Below, in pieces: positions 17,369-25,992 of a stretch of DNA of 64,000 nucleotides. Every line of letters begins with the position of its first letter. Position 1 is the first letter of the stretch. Below the pieces are notes generated by a model. It made no database searches. It saw only the letters and a program-made list of their open reading frames with translations, and had not been told where the DNA came from. Source of the stretch: Pseudokineococcus lusitanus (GTDB taxonomy: Bacteria; Actinomycetota; Actinomycetes; Actinomycetales; Quadrisphaeraceae); NCBI RefSeq assembly GCF_003751265.1, contig NZ_RJKN01000010.1, positions 50,297 to 114,296 of the forward strand. Direction: 5' to 3'. The translations under genes were made by a program, and so were the position numbers.

Positions 17369-17385
17369 TTGTGAACACCTTGTGA
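17369..17385. promoter_or_regulatory. TTGTGA direct repeat in divergent gap
   Basis: TTGTGA occurs at 17369-17374 and 17380-17385, exactly one helical turn apart, between the divergent GT2 gene and the wecG-like gene. Such phasing is typical of a regulator binding on one face of DNA. No palindromic partner (TCACAA) is present, so it is not a standard CRP site. Confidence 0.3.
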
Positions 17386-17443
17386 CTTCTGTCCCTCTCG
17401 GTCCGGTGACTACCTGTAGGTGCGATTTACTCCGGGTGTGCAG

Positions 17444-18358
17444 ATGGACGCGACTTCCTCCGGATCGACGGTGCGGGCGGTGGCGGAGCCCCGACGCGGC
17501 ACCGTCGATGTTGACCTCGACGAGCCGGTCCCGGCGACGCCCCAGAGCGCCTCCGTGCCGCCCCAGCTCCGGCGAAGCCTCTGTCCGAGAGAGCGGTCTT
17601 TGGCACAGGTCGACATCGACGGGGTGGCCTTCGACGCGATGACGGAGCAGCAGGTCGTCGAGCACGTCGTCGCGTCCCTGGCGGACGGACGGGGCGGCAT
17701 GCTGCTGACTCCGAACGTCGACATCCTGCGCCAGCTTCGTCGGCCCTCGCTGATGCCCATCGCCGACCAGGCCGACCTCGTCGTCGCCGATGGCATGCCC
17801 ATCGTCTGGGCCTCGCGACTCCTGGGTCGGCCTCTGCCCGAACGCGTCACGGGTGCCTCGTTGGCGCACTCACTCCCGGCTGCTGCTGCGCGCGAGGGCC
17901 GCTCGGTGTTCCTCCTCGGTGGCGAGGACGGTGTGGCGGAGAAGGCCGCCGAGCGGTTGACCTCCGAGGTCGAGGGGCTGACGGTCGCCGGCTGGCACTG
18001 CCCTCCTCACGGTTTCGAGCGGGACGGCGACCGGATGCGGGAGATGGTCGACGCACTGTCGGCGGCGGCTCCCGATGTCGTCCTGGTCGGACTCGGCTTC
18101 CCCAAGCAGGAGCGTCTCATCGGGGTCCTCCGTAACACCCTCCCTGCGGCATGGTTCATCGGCTGCGGCGGCGCGTTGACCTTCCTCTCCGGAGAGGTGG
18201 CGCGGGCTCCGAAGGTCATGCAGCGCAGCGGCCTCGAGTGGACGCACCGGCTGGCCATGGAGCCGCGCCGGATGGCCAGGCGTTACCTCGTCGACGACCT
18301 CCCGTACGCGGCAGCGATGTTCGCCCGCGTGGCGAAGAGGGCGGTGGCTGCTGCGTGA
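17444..18358 (+). CDS. WecG/TagA/CpsF-family glycosyltransferase
   Basis: 304 residues. Family signatures are LLTPNVDILRQLRR, ADLVVADGMPIVWASRLLGR, LPERVTGASL and, in the C-terminal half, PDVVLVGLGFPKQE followed by WFIGCGGALTFLSGEV. GT26 enzymes usually transfer N-acetylmannosamine or its uronic acid (TagA, WecG) or glucose-type sugars to a lipid-linked acceptor. Donor here is undetermined. The ATG at 17444 gives a compact N-terminus; a GTG at 17420 would add eight residues. The first 50 residues form a poorly conserved linker. The next gene overlaps its stop as GTGA. Confidence 0.88.
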   Translation: MDATSSGSTVRAVAEPRRGTVDVDLDEPVPATPQSASVPPQLRRSLCPRERSLAQVDIDGVAFDAMTEQQVVEHVVASLADGRGGMLLTPNVDILRQLRRPSLMPIADQADLVVADGMPIVWASRLLGRPLPERVTGASLAHSLPAAAAREGRSVFLLGGEDGVAEKAAERLTSEVEGLTVAGWHCPPHGFERDGDRMREMVDALSAAAPDVVLVGLGFPKQERLIGVLRNTLPAAWFIGCGGALTFLSGEVARAPKVMQRSGLEWTHRLAMEPRRMARRYLVDDLPYAAAMFARVAKRAVAAA

Positions 18359-19395
18359 CTGGGGTCCTCCCACGACGCGTCGGCGGGCGACGGCGGCGGT
18401 GGCTGGCAGTCGCGACGGTGGCGACCGGCCTCGTCCTGTCGACCACCCCCGGGGCGACGGCAGCCACCCCGGGAGCGGTCCTGCCTACGCCGACAGGCCA
18501 CAACGTCTTCGCACAGTCGGTGGCAGGCGCACCTCTCCACCGGGACAGCCAGGCACTCGTCGCTGATGTCGTCCATCAGGTCGCCTCGCGGTACAAGGGT
18601 GTCGCAGCCTTCAACGTCCGGCAGTACAACGTCTCCGCCTACCAAGTGCCGGCGGGCCAGCGCCGCGTCGACGTCCGCTTCGACGACTGCCAGAAGAAGG
18701 GGTACGTCCCCAGGTCGATGGTGGGTCCGGGAGGGCCGCTCGTGCAGGTGCCGGTCCCCGATGACGCGGTGCCTTCTCCCGGCGGCGACCGCCAGCTGAC
18801 CATCTACTCACCGGACGGCGACCAGCTCTGGGAGCTCTGGAAGGTGTCCCGGACGTCGCAGGGGTGGCAGGCGTGCTGGGGCGGTCGTCTCGACCGGGTC
18901 TCTCAGAGCCTCGGTGTCTTCCCGGGCAGCACGGGAGCCAGTGCGAGCGGGCTCTCGGAGGCCATGGGTGCCGTGTCCGCCCGGGAGGTGTCGACCGGGC
19001 GGATCCGTCACGCGATCACCCTCTCGCTGCCCGAGGTCGCCCACAGGAGCTCCTTCAGCTACCCGGCCCAACGGAGCGACGGAAGCACGATGCGGTCGAG
19101 CGCACCGGCCATGGGTACACGCTTCAGGTTGGACCCGCGGCTGGACGTGGCCTCCCTCGACCTCCATCCCGTCGCCGCCGCTGTGGCACGTGCTGCGCAG
19201 ACCTACGGCTTCATCGTGGGCGACAGGTCGGGTGCTGTCTCGGTGGCCGCTCTCAGCGGCGAGCCGGACCGAGCGCTGACGGGCGTCGACCCCTGGGCCG
19301 ACGTCCTCGACGGCACGGCAAGTCACGCCGTAATGAGGGATTTCCCCTGGGAGCGCCTTCAGGCTCTGCCCGAGGACTGGGGTGAGCCGCAGTGA
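18355..19395 (+). CDS. secreted protein of unknown function in the exopolysaccharide locus
   Basis: 346 residues, not assigned to a family. A signal peptide is clear: an Arg-rich n-region (RRVGGRRRR), hydrophobic core WLAVATVATGLVLS and cleavage after ATA. The mature part contains one Cys pair candidate (DDCQKKG and QACWGG), a Tyr/Val-rich stretch, and a C-terminal block: IRHAITLSLPEVAHR, FSYPAQRSDGST, GTRFRLDPRLDVASL and AAQTYGFIVGDRSG. I recall this block from other uncharacterised exported actinobacterial proteins but cannot name a function. Start GTG 18355 overlaps the wecG-like stop (GTGA), so secretion of this protein is tied to production of a cytosolic glycosyltransferase. It may bind, anchor or modify the polymer. 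Confidence 0.8.
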   Translation: MTGVLPRRVGGRRRRWLAVATVATGLVLSTTPGATAATPGAVLPTPTGHNVFAQSVAGAPLHRDSQALVADVVHQVASRYKGVAAFNVRQYNVSAYQVPAGQRRVDVRFDDCQKKGYVPRSMVGPGGPLVQVPVPDDAVPSPGGDRQLTIYSPDGDQLWELWKVSRTSQGWQACWGGRLDRVSQSLGVFPGSTGASASGLSEAMGAVSAREVSTGRIRHAITLSLPEVAHRSSFSYPAQRSDGSTMRSSAPAMGTRFRLDPRLDVASLDLHPVAAAVARAAQTYGFIVGDRSGAVSVAALSGEPDRALTGVDPWADVLDGTASHAVMRDFPWERLQALPEDWGEPQ

Positions 19396-19416
19396 CGGAA
19401 GAGGGCGACGGGGTCG

Positions 19417-20238
19417 TCAGCGACGACCGACCCAGGTCTCGCTGAGGCCGAGGCGATCCTCCACGGCTCTGGTCATGTCGCCGAGCACCCTTCGGGCACT
19501 GTCGGTCTCGCTGGCATCGGTGTCCACGACGTTACGCCAGCGCCGCCCGTACTTCCTCATCATGCCGATCCGCATCTCCGAGGCCGCGTAGCGCTCGTAC
19601 GAGCTCATCGACGCCCTCGCCGTCGAGCCGCGGTCGTGTGCGAGGTACGCACGGCGGGTGACCAGGACCTGACCGCCCGCCTGCCGCACCCGGATCGCGT
19701 AGTCCTGGATGGCGCCCCAGCCCCGCCGCCCGAATCGGCGGGCGTCCAGGAGACCCGTCTGCCGGACCTGGGCCGAGGAGAGCGCGAAGCAGGTCCCGTC
19801 GATCGCGGGAGCCGACACCTCGACGGATCGCGGCTGGAAGTCGACGGGATGGCCCCTGTAGTAACGGTTCTGGTGCTCGAAGCTGTCGTCGTAGCAGGGC
19901 CCCACGAGAGCGAGAGGGTGGGCCGCGAGAGCGTCCGCCATCCCACGGACGAAAGACCTGCTCAGCCGGGTGTCGTTGTTCAGCCCCATGACCGAGGCGG
20001 CCCCGGACGAGAGCGCCCGCTCCATCCCGAGATTCGTACCTCTCAGCCAGCCGAGATTCGAGCCGGGTACCACGAGCTCGACGTCCGTCGGGAAGCGTGC
20101 CGGGTCGAGGTCACCCGCGTTGTCCACGACGACGACTCGTGCCAGGTCCCGCTCACGCACTAGGTCCTCGACGACCAGGCGCGTGAGTGACTCCTTGCCG
20201 AAGGCAGGGACGACCACGGCCATCCGTCGGTCCACCAC
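19417..20238 (-). CDS. GT2-family glycosyltransferase (rhamnosyltransferase-like)
   Basis: 273 residues. MAVVVPAFGKESLTRLVVED opens the GT-A domain, ARVVVVDNAGDLDPARF contains the first acidic residue, SNLGWLRGTNLGMERALSSG is the conserved asparagine-rich loop and VMGLNNDTRLSRSF the metal-binding NND motif typical of rhamnosyltransferase-like GT2 enzymes. The C-terminus has GWGAIQDYAIRVRQAGG with the catalytic-base region. GTG 20238 is favoured because TAGGGT lies 7 bases upstream; ATG 20223 is possible and shortens it by five residues. Confidence 0.85.
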   Translation of the reverse strand: MVDRRMAVVVPAFGKESLTRLVVEDLVRERDLARVVVVDNAGDLDPARFPTDVELVVPGSNLGWLRGTNLGMERALSSGAASVMGLNNDTRLSRSFVRGMADALAAHPLALVGPCYDDSFEHQNRYYRGHPVDFQPRSVEVSAPAIDGTCFALSSAQVRQTGLLDARRFGRRGWGAIQDYAIRVRQAGGQVLVTRRAYLAHDRGSTARASMSSYERYAASEMRIGMMRKYGRRWRNVVDTDASETDSARRVLGDMTRAVEDRLGLSETWVGRR

Positions 20239-20245
20239 GAGGCTG

Positions 20246-20251
20246 ACCCTA
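20246..20251 (-). promoter_or_regulatory. candidate -10 element (TAGGGT) of the GT2 gene
   Basis: TAGGGT on the reverse strand ends 7 bases before GTG 20238, the spacing of a leaderless transcript. No -35 is evident. Confidence 0.4.
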
Positions 20252-20320
20252 GTTGCGCCTGCTCAGGTGCCGTGGGCCCGCAGCCCAAGTCGCGCATGGT
20301 GTCGACGGCGGTCGACCTCC

Positions 20321-21871
20321 TCACCGTCGACGGCGCCTCCTGAGCAGAGAGACCAGCTGGCGGAGCAACGGACGTTGGAGCAGCAGGCCCATCGCCGCGT
20401 AGACGAGCAGTCCGGCGAGGACCTGCAGCAGAAGGGTCAGGACAGCCGTCTCCCGGAGAGGCGATACGACGGGTACCGCCCAGACGCACACCCCCATGAG
20501 GGCGGTGCACAGCATCGTGGCGGCGTTCGACCGCAGCACCGCCATGGCCGGCAGCCCCACGAGGCGGCTGGGCACCAGGAGGTTGAAGGGGACCGTCAGC
20601 CACGTCGCGACGGTGACCCCGGCTGCCACGCCCACGAGGCCGTGCGGCAGCCCGATGACGGTGCCGGCGGCCACCACCACGCCGGTCAGCACCCCCATCC
20701 GAAACATCAGCGGCGTCCGGTTCTGCGACTGGTAGATCCAACCGGTGCCGCCCGTGAGCACGCGCGCCGCTCCAGCGAGGCAGAGGAGCTGGAAGGCCAC
20801 GGTGGAGTCCAGCCAGCGCGGGCCCCACAGGGTGTTGATGAGGGCCGGAGCGGTGGCCGCCATGCCGACGAGAGTGGGAAGGGCGACGAAGAGGGTGAGG
20901 CGCATCGCCTGCAGGTAGGCAGACCCGACCCTTCGGAGGTCGTCGCCCAGGCCGGAGAGGGTCGGCAGCATCACCCGGCCGAGCACGGAGTTGAGCTGCT
21001 GGACCGGGAGCACCATCAGCGAGTGCGCCCGGTTGTACAGGCCGACGTCGGTCGGGCCGTAGAAGCGGCCGAGGAGCAGGACGTCGAGGCTCCGGACGCC
21101 GTAGTCGACCACCGCGTAGCCGAGCAGCCCGCCGGAGAAGCCCCACAGCTCGCGGACCGCCGCGATCCTGATGAAGGACCGAGGTCTCCACCTGACGAGA
21201 CGCCACTGCATGGCGGTGAGGAGCAGCGCCTGGACGGGCGGCCCCACCACGAGGGCGAAGTACCCGGCGCCCCCGGCCGCCGCGACGATCGCCAACGTGT
21301 TGCCGACGACGGCGGCGACGAGCTCGGTGGACGCCAAGGCTCGGAAGGCGAAGCGCCGTTGCAGGAGGGCGCTGTGCACGACCTGCAGCCCGACGGCGAA
21401 GGGAAGACCCGCGAGAGGCAGCAGCCATCGCAGTCGGTCGTCGCCGTAGAAGCCCGCCACGAGCGGCCCGAGGGCCGTGAGCAGACCCAAGAAGACGAGG
21501 CCGCCGAGGGCGTTGAGCCAGAAGGCGGTGGCCTTGAGCTCCTCGGTGAGGTTCCTCGACCGGACGAGGGCGCCCGAGAGTCCCAGGTCGAAGAACAGGA
21601 CGGTCAGGCCCGTCACCACGTAGACGCTGGCGAGGAGACCGAAGTCGGCGGGGAAGAGCAATCGCGCGAGCACGAGTCCCGCGGCCGTCTGGATCGCGAG
21701 GGACCCCATACGTCCTGCCGCCGACCAACCGGCGCTGCCTGCGACCGTCTTCGGCGAGATGGCCGCGGTGGAGGCCGCGCTGTGCCCTGTGCCGACCTGG
21801 TCGGGAGGTGCGTCGACGGTGGCACCGCCGGGCAGCGGCTCCCGCCGACGCCCGCGTCGAAGTCGTGACAT
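20321..21871 (-). CDS. Wzx-like polysaccharide flippase (MOP/PST superfamily)
   Basis: 516 residues with about 12-14 hydrophobic segments. The start of the membrane part, GRMGSLAIQTAAGLVLARLL followed by FPADFGLLASVYVVTGL, is a typical polysaccharide transport entry, and VGLYNRAHSLMVLPVQQLNS with VMLPTLSGLGDDLRRV is the mid-protein signature of the LPS flippase group. It would turn the undecaprenyl-linked repeat unit to the outer face for the Wzy-like polymerase. ATG 21871 follows GGGGGGATC; ATG 21934 adds 21 residues but has no ribosome site. The C-terminus is a run of arginines. Confidence 0.88.
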   Translation of the reverse strand: MSRLRRGRRREPLPGGATVDAPPDQVGTGHSAASTAAISPKTVAGSAGWSAAGRMGSLAIQTAAGLVLARLLFPADFGLLASVYVVTGLTVLFFDLGLSGALVRSRNLTEELKATAFWLNALGGLVFLGLLTALGPLVAGFYGDDRLRWLLPLAGLPFAVGLQVVHSALLQRRFAFRALASTELVAAVVGNTLAIVAAAGGAGYFALVVGPPVQALLLTAMQWRLVRWRPRSFIRIAAVRELWGFSGGLLGYAVVDYGVRSLDVLLLGRFYGPTDVGLYNRAHSLMVLPVQQLNSVLGRVMLPTLSGLGDDLRRVGSAYLQAMRLTLFVALPTLVGMAATAPALINTLWGPRWLDSTVAFQLLCLAGAARVLTGGTGWIYQSQNRTPLMFRMGVLTGVVVAAGTVIGLPHGLVGVAAGVTVATWLTVPFNLLVPSRLVGLPAMAVLRSNAATMLCTALMGVCVWAVPVVSPLRETAVLTLLLQVLAGLLVYAAMGLLLQRPLLRQLVSLLRRRRRR

Positions 21872-21964
21872 GCGCTGCCGATCCCCCCGGGCAGGCCTGA
21901 CGCCGTGCGGCGGCTGCAGGTCGTCCCCCTCCACGCCGCCCTGGTCGCCGTGACGGCGGATGAG

Positions 21965-23332
21965 CTAGCCCTGGACCGGAGCCACGCCCAGCCCGCGGTA
22001 CGTCCAGCCGGCGTCGCGCCACGCCTGCGCGGGCAGGCAGTTGCGGGCGTCGATCACCGTGGCGCCGGTCGTGAGGGCGCGCAGCGCGACCGGGTCGGCC
22101 GTGCGGAACTCGGGCCACTCCGTGAGGACGAGGACGACGTCGGCGCCCTGCACCGCCTCCTCGGTCGACGTGCCGAAGCCGAGGGCCGGGAAGCTGCGCT
22201 TGCCCGTCTCGCCGGCCTCGGGGTCGAAGACGACGACCTGGGCGCCGCGCAGGTGCAGCGCCGCGGCGACGTTGAGGGCGGGGGAGTCGCGGACGTCGTC
22301 GGTGTCGGGCTTGAAGGCCGCGCCGAGGACGCCGACGCGCCGGTTGAGGACGCTGCCGCCGCAGGCCTCGACGGCCATGTCGACGACGCGCTGGCGCTGC
22401 CACATGTTGATCTCGTCGACGTCCTGCATGAGCGAGACGAGCCAGTTGGCGTCGAGCTCGCCGGCGCGGTGCATGAGCGCGCGGATGTCCTTGGGCAGGC
22501 AGCCGCCGCCGAAGCCGAGGCCGGCGTTGAGGAACTGCCGCCCGATCCGGACGTCGTGGCCGAGCGCGTCGGCGAGCACCGTGACGTCGGCGCCGGCCTT
22601 GTCGCACACCTGCGAGATGGCGTTGATGAAGCTGATCTTCGTCGCGAGGAAGGCGTTGGCCGACACCTTGACGAGCTCGGCGGTCGGCAGGTCCGTCGCG
22701 ATGAAGGGGGTCCCCGTGGCCAGCGGCTTCGCGTAGACCCGGCGCAGGAGCTCCTCGCCCCAGGGGCTCGCGCCGCCGACGACGACGCGGTCCGGCGCGA
22801 GCGTGTCCTGCACGGCCTTGCCCTCGCGGAGGAACTCCGGGTTCCACGCCAGCTCCACGCGGGGGCCGTCGGCCGGGACGATGGATCGGACCCTCTCGGC
22901 CATGAGCGCGGCCGTGCCGACGGGCACCGTCGACTTGCCGACGAGCAGCGCGTCCTTCGTCAGGTGCTGCGCGAGGCCCTCGAAGGCGGCCTCGACGTAG
23001 CGGAGGTCGGCGCCGTTGGAGCCGGGCTGCTGCGGGGTGCCCACGCAGACGAAGTGGACGTCGGCGAAGGCGGCGGCCTCGGCGAGGTCCGTCGTGAAGC
23101 GGAGCCGTCCGGACTCGACGCCCCGGACGAGCAGCTCGGGCAGCCCGGGCTCGTAGAAGGGGACCTTGCCGGCGGAGAGCGCCTCGACCTTGGCCGGGTC
23201 GACGTCGACGCCCACGACCTCGAAGCCGAGCTCGGCCATCGCGGCGGCGTGCGTGGCACCGAGGTAGCCGGTGCCGACGACGCTGATGCGCGGGGCCGGT
23301 GCGGCGGTCGAGGTGTCGGTCGCGTCGGTCAT
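21965..23332 (-). CDS. UDP-glucose 6-dehydrogenase (nucleotide-sugar dehydrogenase)
   Basis: 455 residues. It would oxidise UDP-glucose twice with NAD to UDP-glucuronate in the cytosol. Residues 16-25 hold the Rossmann loop (SVVGTGYLG); WNPEFLREGKA is near 163-173; KVSANAFLATKISFINAIS lies in the central helix with catalytic Lys and Asn. GFGGGCLPKD carries the catalytic Cys278. The third domain (RVGVLGAAFKPDTDDVRDSP) completes the fold. Length is normal. ATG 23332 follows GGAGG by 9 bases. It closes the polysaccharide locus and supplies a precursor for a uronic-acid polymer. A GDP-mannose substrate is less likely but not excluded. Confidence 0.92.
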   Translation of the reverse strand: MTDATDTSTAAPAPRISVVGTGYLGATHAAAMAELGFEVVGVDVDPAKVEALSAGKVPFYEPGLPELLVRGVESGRLRFTTDLAEAAAFADVHFVCVGTPQQPGSNGADLRYVEAAFEGLAQHLTKDALLVGKSTVPVGTAALMAERVRSIVPADGPRVELAWNPEFLREGKAVQDTLAPDRVVVGGASPWGEELLRRVYAKPLATGTPFIATDLPTAELVKVSANAFLATKISFINAISQVCDKAGADVTVLADALGHDVRIGRQFLNAGLGFGGGCLPKDIRALMHRAGELDANWLVSLMQDVDEINMWQRQRVVDMAVEACGGSVLNRRVGVLGAAFKPDTDDVRDSPALNVAAALHLRGAQVVVFDPEAGETGKRSFPALGFGTSTEEAVQGADVVLVLTEWPEFRTADPVALRALTTGATVIDARNCLPAQAWRDAGWTYRGLGVAPVQG

Positions 23333-23467
23333 GTGCTGGTTCCTCCGGGGTCGGGGCGTGCGGCAGCGCACCGTCGCGCGGGGGAGAGCATGCCATCGGG
23401 GGGCACCCGTCCAGGTGCGGCGCGGCGGGAGGCCGTCACTTCCCGTCGATCCGGCGTCACCGGATGA

Positions 23468-23473
23468 CAGCAT
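23468..23473 (+). promoter_or_regulatory. candidate -10 element (CAGCAT) of mtrA
   Basis: CAGCAT ends 7 bases before ATG 23481, suggesting a leaderless mRNA and favouring that ATG over the one at 23472, which lies inside the hexamer. Confidence 0.35.
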
Positions 23474-23480
23474 GCGCCCC

Positions 23481-24221
23481 ATGAGCCACCGCGTCCTCGT
23501 CGTCGACGACGACACCGCCCTCGCCGAGATGATCGGCATCGTGCTGTCCGCGGACGGGATCGAGCCGTCCTTCTGCGCCGACGGCGGTGGCGCGCTCGCG
23601 AAGTTCCGCGAGGTCAAGCCGGACCTCGTGCTGCTCGACCTCATGCTCCCCGGCATCGACGGCATCGAGGTGTGCCGTCGGATCCGGGCGGAGTCCGACG
23701 TCCCGATCGTCATGCTCACCGCCCGCAGCGACACCACCGACGTCGTCGCCGGGCTCGAGTCGGGCGCGGACGACTACGTGCCCAAGCCTTTCAAGCCCAA
23801 GGAGCTCGTCGCACGCGTGCGGGCCCGCCTGCGTCGCCGCGAGGACGAGGCGCCCGAGGTGCTGCGCGCCGGGGACCTCGTCATCGACGTCGCCGGCCAC
23901 ACCGTGACGCGCGGCGACCGCTCCATCTCGCTGACGCCGCTGGAGTTCGACCTCCTCGCCGCGCTCGCGCGCAAGCCGTGGCAGGTCTTCACGCGCGACG
24001 TCCTCCTCGAGCAGGTGTGGGGCTACCGGCACCAGGCCGACACGCGCCTCGTCAACGTCCACGTGCAGCGGCTGCGCAGCAAGGTCGAGCACGACCCGGA
24101 GAACCCCCAGGTCGTCCTCACGGTGCGCGGCGTCGGCTACCGGGCGGGCGCGACGTCGGGTGGGCCGCGCGCGGCGGCGCCCACGGGCACGGCGACGCCG
24201 GAGCCCTCGGGCGGGGCCTGA
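23481..24221 (+). CDS. mtrA: MtrA response regulator
   Basis: 246 residues, OmpR-type. The receiver domain has VLVVDDDTALAEMIGIVL with the acidic pocket, PDLVLLDLMLPGIDG with the phosphorylated Asp, VMLTARSDTTD and DDYVPKPFKPKELVARVRAR with the conserved Lys. The winged-helix domain ends VNVHVQRLRSKVEHDPENPQ and VVLTVRGVGYRAG. It matches mycobacterial MtrA almost throughout. MtrA controls cell-wall remodelling, division and osmotic genes. mtrB and lpqB follow, as in other actinobacteria. An Ala/Gly/Pro-rich tail of about 20 residues is extra. ATG 23472 is an alternative start three codons earlier. Confidence 0.95.
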   Translation: MSHRVLVVDDDTALAEMIGIVLSADGIEPSFCADGGGALAKFREVKPDLVLLDLMLPGIDGIEVCRRIRAESDVPIVMLTARSDTTDVVAGLESGADDYVPKPFKPKELVARVRARLRRREDEAPEVLRAGDLVIDVAGHTVTRGDRSISLTPLEFDLLAALARKPWQVFTRDVLLEQVWGYRHQADTRLVNVHVQRLRSKVEHDPENPQVVLTVRGVGYRAGATSGGPRAAAPTGTATPEPSGGA

Positions 24222-24225
24222 CGCC

Positions 24226-25992
24226 GTGGCGGACCGCAGCCGGGTCCGCGCCGCGGTCCGGGCGGCGGTCCGCCGCTGGCGGCGCTCGATCGAGGTCCGC
24301 GTGGTCGGCCTCACGGTCGTCCTCAGCCTCCTCACCATGGCCGTCGTGGGCGGCTTCCTCGCCGATGCCATCTCCGAGCGGCTCTTCGAGTCGCGTCGCA
24401 CCCAGGCCTTCGCCGACGCCGCCCAGGGCGCGCGGGACTTCACCGAGCGCCTCGTCCAGGCCGACGTCCCCACGGCGGGCGACCTGCAGCAGTTCGTCTC
24501 CGACAACCAGGAGGAGCTCGAGTCCGTCGGCGGCGACTCCTCCGTCGGCTTCCTCCTCCTCCGGGTGCCGGGCAGCGACGCCTCGGTGACCGTCGCCGGG
24601 CTCTCGAGCGCCGGCCTCGGCCCGTCGCTCCTGCCGGACGCGCTCCGGGAGGCCGTGCGGGAGGAGCCCGAGCAGCAGGCGGCGCCCGTGCAGCTCGTCG
24701 AGGCCGACGGCAGCACCGCCCCGGGCCTCGCCGTCGGCCAGCGCGTGGACCTGGCCCTGGCCGGCCCCTACGAGCTCTACTTCGTCGCCGACCTCTCGCG
24801 CGAGGAGGAGCTGCTCGACGCCGTCCAGCGGGTCCTCGTCGTCGGCGGGCTCCTCCTCGTCCTGCTCCTCGCGGGCGTGGTCTCGGTCGTCACCCGTCTC
24901 GTCGTCCGCCCGGTCCGTGACACGGCCGCCGTGGCCGCACGCCTGTCGGCGGGCGACCTCGACCAGCGCGTCGACGTCCGCGGCGAGGACGAGCTCGCCG
25001 CGCTGGGCCGCACCTTCAACGACATGGCGGACTCCCTCCAGCGGCAGATCACGCAGCTGGCCGGGCTGTCCCACCTCCAGCAGCGTTTCGTCTCCGACGT
25101 CTCGCACGAGCTGCGCACGCCGCTGACGACGATGCGGATGGCGGGGGAGGTGCTCCACGAGGCGCGTGGCGACCTCGACCCCATGGCGTCGCGCTCGGCC
25201 GAGCTGCTCATGGAGCAGATGGACCGCTTCGAGGCGCTGCTGGCCGACCTCCTGGAGATGAGCCGCTTCGACGCCGGCGCCGCGGCGCTCGACCCGGAGG
25301 AGGTCGACCTGCGCACGGTCGTCGACCGGGTGCTCGCCACGGCCCTGCCCGTGGCGGAGGCGCAGGGCGTCACCGTGACGAGCCAGGTGCCGTCCCGCCC
25401 GGTTACCGCCGAGGTCGAGTCGCGCCGGGTGGAGCGCATCCTGCGCAACCTCGTCCTCAACGCCGTCGAGCACGCGGAGGGCCGCCCCGTCGAGGTCGTC
25501 CTCGCCGGCGGGCCGGGGGAGGTGGCCGTGCTCGTCCGCGACCACGGCGTGGGGCTGCGCCCCGAGGACGCCGAGCGGGTCTTCGACCGCTTCTGGCGCG
25601 CCGACCCCGCACGGGCCCGGACGACTGGCGGCAGCGGGCTCGGGCTCGCCATCTCCGCCGAGGACGCGAGCCTGCACGGCGGCGTCCTCGAGGTGGTCGG
25701 GCGTCCCGGGTCCGGTGCGGCCTTCCGGCTGCTCCTGCCGCGCGCCGTCGGCGGGGAGCCGGGGCCCTCGCCCCTCGACATGCCCGTCGACCTGCTCCCG
25801 CCCGTGCCCCGTGACCACCCGGCCGCGGCGCCCGCCACGTCCCCGACGGCCGTCGTCCTCGTGCCCAGCGCCGCCGGCTCGCCGGGGGCCTGGGGCGACG
25901 CCGGCACCGAGGCCGCGGCGGACGCCATCGCGACGGCGTCGATCCCCGTCGTCCCGCCGCCCGCCCGGCCGGAGGGGACGTCACGTGGCTGA
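24226..25992 (+). CDS. mtrB: MtrB sensor histidine kinase
   Basis: 588 residues. A first transmembrane segment (VVGLTVVLSLLTMAVVGGFL), an extracytoplasmic sensor region and a second helix (VLVVGGLLLVLLLAGVVSVV) precede a HAMP linker (RPVRDTAAVAARLSAGDLDQ). The dimerisation helix has the phosphoacceptor histidine in FVSDVSHELRTPLTTMRM. The ATP-binding domain shows RILRNLVLNAVEHAE (N box), VRDHGVGLRPEDAERVFDRF (G1/F box) and TGGSGLGLAI (G2). It phosphorylates MtrA. A proline/alanine-rich cytosolic tail of about 80 residues follows the kinase core. GTG 24226 is 4 bases after the mtrA stop; LpqB starts inside its last eight bases. Confidence 0.95.
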   Translation: MADRSRVRAAVRAAVRRWRRSIEVRVVGLTVVLSLLTMAVVGGFLADAISERLFESRRTQAFADAAQGARDFTERLVQADVPTAGDLQQFVSDNQEELESVGGDSSVGFLLLRVPGSDASVTVAGLSSAGLGPSLLPDALREAVREEPEQQAAPVQLVEADGSTAPGLAVGQRVDLALAGPYELYFVADLSREEELLDAVQRVLVVGGLLLVLLLAGVVSVVTRLVVRPVRDTAAVAARLSAGDLDQRVDVRGEDELAALGRTFNDMADSLQRQITQLAGLSHLQQRFVSDVSHELRTPLTTMRMAGEVLHEARGDLDPMASRSAELLMEQMDRFEALLADLLEMSRFDAGAAALDPEEVDLRTVVDRVLATALPVAEAQGVTVTSQVPSRPVTAEVESRRVERILRNLVLNAVEHAEGRPVEVVLAGGPGEVAVLVRDHGVGLRPEDAERVFDRFWRADPARARTTGGSGLGLAISAEDASLHGGVLEVVGRPGSGAAFRLLLPRAVGGEPGPSPLDMPVDLLPPVPRDHPAAAPATSPTAVVLVPSAAGSPGAWGDAGTEAAADAIATASIPVVPPPARPEGTSRG

